A stretch of DNA of 64,000 nucleotides from Bacteroidia bacterium. GTDB lineage: Bacteria; Bacteroidota; Bacteroidia; AKYH767-A; OLB10. Where the stretch lies: NCBI GenBank assembly GCA_023262505.1, contig JALRAP010000004.1:1-64000 (forward strand), in the 5' to 3' direction. Shown piece by piece: positions 61,601 to 64,000 of this stretch (position 1 is its first letter; each line of letters starts with the position of its first letter). The translations under genes were made by a program, and so were the position numbers. The notes beneath the pieces were generated by a model, which was not told the DNA's origin, did no database searches, and saw only the letters and a program-made list of their open reading frames with translations.

Positions 61601-62104
61601 TAGGTTGAAAGCCGAGTTCACCACCGCATCTTGGTTATTGCCGAAGGTGATGCCGCGGGCAATACTACCACTCCGTTGAAGCCCGTCGGTTCGGAATGGG
61701 TCGTCGCGCTGCGTTTCACTTGGGTAGGAGAACGGATTGTATTCTCCGCCAAAAGACTTTTCAATAACGGACCTGTCGCGATTGGCCCAATTGCGGGTGA
61801 AAAGCAGAGGGAAGGTTCGGTAGTAGATGCGAACAGTATCGGGCAATGCTTGGGAATTGCGGTTCACCAAGAGCGAAGCAGAGGCATAGTCGATGCGGAT
61901 GGCTGAGGTGTCGGTAAAAGCTGTTCCGTCTAAAAGCTCAAAACGCAAAGAACCTGGTACTACGCTGAGGGTATCAAAAACTATCGTATCGTCGGAGAGG
62001 ACCAAGAATTGCTTGCGCTCATTCAAGACTCTTTGCTGCGCCTTGGATTGAGCTGCAAACAGCAGGATTATCAGGATCGGTATGAGGGCTCGGATATTGA
62101 ACAC
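58640..62104 (-). CDS. Very large predicted outer-membrane beta-barrel protein, unknown function
   Basis: A 1154-residue protein with a signal peptide (LIPILIILLFAAQSKAQ). Residues 20-140 are a beta-rich N-domain. The next block contains SIARGITFGNNQDAVV, LQMSGKIGDDIEVLAAITD and a DFDKVFIQLSKNKSKLIAGD stretch. The remaining 800 residues have alternating aromatic/polar strands and end in Phe-Phe, as expected for an outer-membrane barrel. Close relatives are widespread and unnamed in Bacteroidota. The size and the dense surface-type strands suggest a large channel or secretion-related barrel, but nothing identifies cargo. No T9SS sorting domain is seen. Confidence 0.75.
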   Translation of the reverse strand: MFNIRALIPILIILLFAAQSKAQQRVLNERKQFLVLSDDTIVFDTLSVVPGSLRFELLDGTAFTDTSAIRIDYASASLLVNRNSQALPDTVRIYYRTFPLLFTRNWANRDRSVIEKSFGGEYNPFSYPSETQRDDPFRTDGLQRSGSIARGITFGNNQDAVVNSAFNLQMSGKIGDDIEVLAAITDNNIPVQPDGNTQQIQDFDKVFIQLSKNKSKLIAGDFELRRPDSYFMNLYKKGQGGIFTTEYPSGLENGSVMRTTVSGAVSKGKYARKPFNGLEGNQGPYKLTGADNEPFIIILSGSEKVFIDGKLLVRGESNDYVIDYNTAEIRFTPKQPITKDKRIVVEFQYSDKNYARTMYFINQEYEDKRWKVKANIFSEQDSKNQPLLQDLDNEQKAVLASVGDSIFNAVYPSIDSVAFNSSEVLYEKIDSAGYVFYRYSTDSTKARFRLGFSLLGKNRGNYEPVAAGANGRVFRWIEPVNGVPQGTYEPVTLLVSPKKQQLFTFGTDYKTRYGKVFVEGSMSRNDINLFSKFDKSDDTGFALAGGVEQIVPLTRDSLRGWKMMTDFRFEHVNARFKPLESYRSVEFTRDWNLSAGAPASDELALSAGVRFIRSEKSFGYRVRTFQGTEKYRGYMNMADLRWLLGKYNFSSDASWLLSDSKMLKTSFLRSSNQMARKVGKLTGGIRYDQERNLQYSGTSDTLSPLSRAFDVFKLFMASPDSGRIRYSWDVARRFDRAASADVLREAARADEFSGRVDLYGAKGNKLSFSSMYRNLFIIDTLLSAQVPEETFLSRIEYNGTFEDGLLVMNTFYEAGSGQEPKKEYAFLEVAPGTGVYTYAGDYNNNGVKDLDEFEVAAFSDQANYVKVFLPTNEYVRTRNNQFSHSMSINPAAWYAKKPGKGKFISRFANQTSYRAENRLILDDVFKALYPFDANIKDSVLVATGRTLRSTLFFNRSSTVFSMDITHADNRNKSILSNGYESRQLQNNALNARWNITRVYGLQLACEQGVKTNESEFFKNRDYRIESLSAEPRFSIQPNVDFRVTASYKYQVRENVLGEKSAFNTGTAEVRFAPVTKGLYTARFSVINISYNAPENTSIAYEMLEGLRAGTNYTWSIGVQRNLSKAVQISINYEGRKPETVKTIHTGTMQARAFF

Positions 62105-62183
62105 GCTTTAACTTAGGCATGGAATAAACAATTCCATGGCCATGTTGATTGTTTGCGTGTGAAAATAATCAAAAGCCGCGGCC

Positions 62184-62921
62184 TCAGCAGGTTCCTCCTT
62201 GCGAGCAAACGTGCCTTACCAGGGTTCGCTTGGCAATGGGGAGCAGGGCTTCTTGGATCGGAAAGGCCATGTCGGACTCTACAACAAAGGTTGCAGGGTT
62301 GGGCAGTTGCTTTCGGTAGCGAATCAGTTCGTACTTGATGTTTTCAAAAGTTTGAAAGGGCGTCGCCGGAAAAGTGCATAGGAATTGGGTATGAATGCCC
62401 CTGTACCGCTCGTCCGGACCCTCAAAAACGGTCAAATGATATTCATAAACCAGTGTGTCGGTATCCGCTGCCGAGCGAAGCAACAGATATCCTTCATCGC
62501 TCTGCAAAGGGACAATCCCTACCGGTGCAATATTGAGATGCGACTCTATGAACTCATAGATTTCTTTCCCTTCACGGATATGTTTTTCAAATTGCGGTAT
62601 GGAATAATGAATGATGTTTCCTATTTCCTCCATCACCTCATCATCAGTCACCAGCTTCTCATAAACCAGCCGTAGTTTGGCCACATCGGCTGTCTTCAAT
62701 TGCTCGGGAAACTGCATCGATAGGAACTGTTTGCCATCGCGGATTGACAGCACATTGCGGTAGTGACGAATCAGGTCGGCCAAAGATGGATACAATCGGG
62801 CCGACTCAAACTGCTCGCTTACCTCCTTCAAATACCCGAGCAACAGGTACTTTTTATATTCAAAATCAATGTGTTTCTCTGTGACCCAGTTAGTGCTCAA
62901 GGTAGCCATAGCGGATTTCAA
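62184..62921 (-). CDS. Conserved hypothetical protein
   Basis: A 245-residue protein (or 241 from ATG 62909) without signal or membrane segments. It has a helical N-terminal half (FEYKKYLLLGYLKEV, YPSLADLIRHYRNV, IGNIIHYSIPQFEKHIREGK) and a beta-rich second half (LLLRSAADTDTLVYEYHLTVFEG, FENIKYELIRYRKQLPN). It occurs with this layout in many Bacteroidota, but I know of no function. It precedes the large barrel gene on the same strand with 79 bp between. Confidence 0.75.
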   Translation of the reverse strand: MKSAMATLSTNWVTEKHIDFEYKKYLLLGYLKEVSEQFESARLYPSLADLIRHYRNVLSIRDGKQFLSMQFPEQLKTADVAKLRLVYEKLVTDDEVMEEIGNIIHYSIPQFEKHIREGKEIYEFIESHLNIAPVGIVPLQSDEGYLLLRSAADTDTLVYEYHLTVFEGPDERYRGIHTQFLCTFPATPFQTFENIKYELIRYRKQLPNPATFVVESDMAFPIQEALLPIAKRTLVRHVCSQGGTC

Positions 62922-63082
62922 TGGATGGTTTGGATGATCTTTCTTACGTTTAATCAGGCAAACTGTTTCCTAATAACGCGCGGGTTTTTACAAAAAGTGT
63001 GTTGTTGAAAAGTGTACCACATCAACAACTAACGAGGCTGCACAATTACGGAACTTGGTGATTCGTTATAAATCACAAAAAA

Positions 63083-64000
63083 ATGGGAAACAACCGTATT
63101 CTACTGGCAGTTTTTGCAGCATGCCTTACCGCATCGTGCGTGCCTTCAAGAATGTTTGACGAGATGAAAACCAGCAAGCTGCAATGCGATGAGGAGAACG
63201 CCAAACTGAAAGCCGACATGCTTGCAGCCAACACCCGCATCAGCGAATTGGATTCACGCAACAACGAACTCGATCAGCAGAACAAATACCTGCGTAACGA
63301 CACCACTTCGATGGGCGAAGGCACCAGGCGTTTGACCAAATTGTACAACGAGCTGTCGGAATCATATGACAAACTCTCCAAGAACAATGAGAAAATGCTA
63401 GCCAGCGGTCAAAGTGAAAACCGCAAACTCATTAGTCAATTGAATGAGACGCAGGAAGAGTTGCAACGCAAGGAGGATGCATTGGCAGCACGCGAACGCG
63501 AACTGAACGCAACTTCGGCGCAATTGAAATTACGCGAGGCGCGTGTAGCCGAATTGCAACAGATCTTAGACAGCAAAGACAGCGCGGTCAAAGCGCTCAA
63601 GGAAACGGTTACCAAGGCTTTGCTGGGTTTTCAAGGCCAAGGACTGACCGTAGAACAGAAAAACGGCAAGGTTTACGTATCGCTAGAGGAACGCTTGCTG
63701 TTCGCCTCCGGTTCCACGGTAGTGGACCCTAAGGGCGAGGAGGCGCTGAAGGAACTTGGTAACGTGTTGGCCAAAAACACCGACATCAACGTTTTGATCG
63801 AAGGCCATACCGACAATGTTCCAATCAAGGGCGGAGCCATCAAAGACAATTGGGACCTGAGTGTATTGCGTGCCACTTCCGTTGTCCGCATCCTAGAGAA
63901 GAACAAGGGGGTTGCGCCAGTGCGTTTGACACCGGCAGGTCGTGGAGAATTCGTTCCCATCGACAAAGCCAATTCGGCCGATGCACGCAAAAAGAACCGA
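63083..64000 (+). CDS. OmpA-family lipoprotein with coiled-coil, 3' end cut
   Basis: The gene starts at ATG 63083 and is open to the window edge (306 codons seen). It has a lipoprotein signal (LLAVFAACLTASC), a long coiled coil (residues about 30-180) and an OmpA-like peptidoglycan-binding domain from about 190: FASGSTVVDP, LIEGHTDNVPI, NWDLSVLRATSVVR and AGRGEFVP, the last four parts being diagnostic. It anchors the outer membrane to peptidoglycan. A GTGATT/AATCAC inverted repeat (63058-63076) stands just before the start and could affect ribosome access. Confidence 0.92.
   Translation, partial: MGNNRILLAVFAACLTASCVPSRMFDEMKTSKLQCDEENAKLKADMLAANTRISELDSRNNELDQQNKYLRNDTTSMGEGTRRLTKLYNELSESYDKLSKNNEKMLASGQSENRKLISQLNETQEELQRKEDALAARERELNATSAQLKLREARVAELQQILDSKDSAVKALKETVTKALLGFQGQGLTVEQKNGKVYVSLEERLLFASGSTVVDPKGEEALKELGNVLAKNTDINVLIEGHTDNVPIKGGAIKDNWDLSVLRATSVVRILEKNKGVAPVRLTPAGRGEFVPIDKANSADARKKNR

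Overview
The window is a gene-dense stretch of a Bacteroidota chromosome. The evidence is of several kinds. At least five proteins end in type IX secretion (T9SS) sorting-like domains. There are a TonB-dependent receptor with HmuY-like partners, a CarboxypepD_reg/DUF5686 protein, a DUF2805 (TIGR03643) protein and Bacteroidota-type -7 promoter boxes (TAnnTTTG, here TAACTTTG or TAAATTTG). Several lipoproteins have Cys-lipobox signals. No rRNA, CRISPR array, integrase, transposase or prophage gene was seen. The genus cannot be named from the sequence alone; a free-living member of the phylum with aerobic/microaerobic lifestyle genes fits best.

Layout. 1-3.1 kb (minus): a glycan-degradation cluster of GH20 hexosaminidase, CutC and the start of a GH2 beta-mannosidase lipoprotein that runs off the left edge. 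3.2-7 kb (minus): Hsp20 with its own terminator and two FNR-like sites, a Na/Pi cotransporter, a site-2 protease with CBS domains, and CsaA. 7-15.6 kb (plus): a PH-like membrane protein, a TMTC-like GT-C/TPR protein, a lipoprotein, a TlpA-like thioredoxin, a lysyl-oxidase-like T9SS protein and a propeller T9SS protein. 15.6-25.4 kb: LutB-like LUD protein with lost Fe-S cysteines, thioredoxin, GAF histidine kinase, Tat-exported pirin, atypical NRAMP, small secreted proteins, photolyase-like protein and DUF2805. 25.8-30 kb: RmuC, a small secreted protein, an M28 peptidase and a conserved hypothetical. 30.1-34.8 kb: a TonB receptor, a HmuY lipoprotein and a T9SS-sorted HmuY-like protein, probably a heme or metal uptake unit. 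34.8-38.7 kb: a formate/nitrite transporter with an FNR-like site, divergent from a nine-hundred-residue hybrid kinase. 38.7-39.5 kb: a non-coding tandem array of about 110-bp units with palindromes and covarying hairpins. 39.5-44.4 kb: exonuclease, KtrA-like protein, cystathionine synthase/lyase and Dxs. 44.5-49.3 kb: secreted protein, DUF5686 protein, L,D-transpeptidase and a tRNA(CAT). 49.4-54.1 kb (minus): AHSA1 protein and two tandem M43 metalloproteases. 54.2-57.4 kb (minus): Nudix, Ig-like lipoprotein, free-Met sulfoxide reductase and ComF. 57.7-64 kb: coiled-coil protein, a very large predicted outer-membrane protein, a conserved hypothetical and an OmpA-like lipoprotein cut by the right edge.

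Two non-coding themes stand out. One is the 110-bp tandem array after the hybrid kinase. The other is a family of intergenic heptamer arrays (AAGTGAC-type and ATTGACG-type), sometimes combined with CCGATAGCTATCGG or CCCTGAGC palindromes, placed right after stop codons. A third theme is regulatory: three sites matching ATGAY-N4-RTCAA, two at hsp20 and one at the formate/nitrite transporter, suggest a shared CRP/FNR-family regulator encoded elsewhere.
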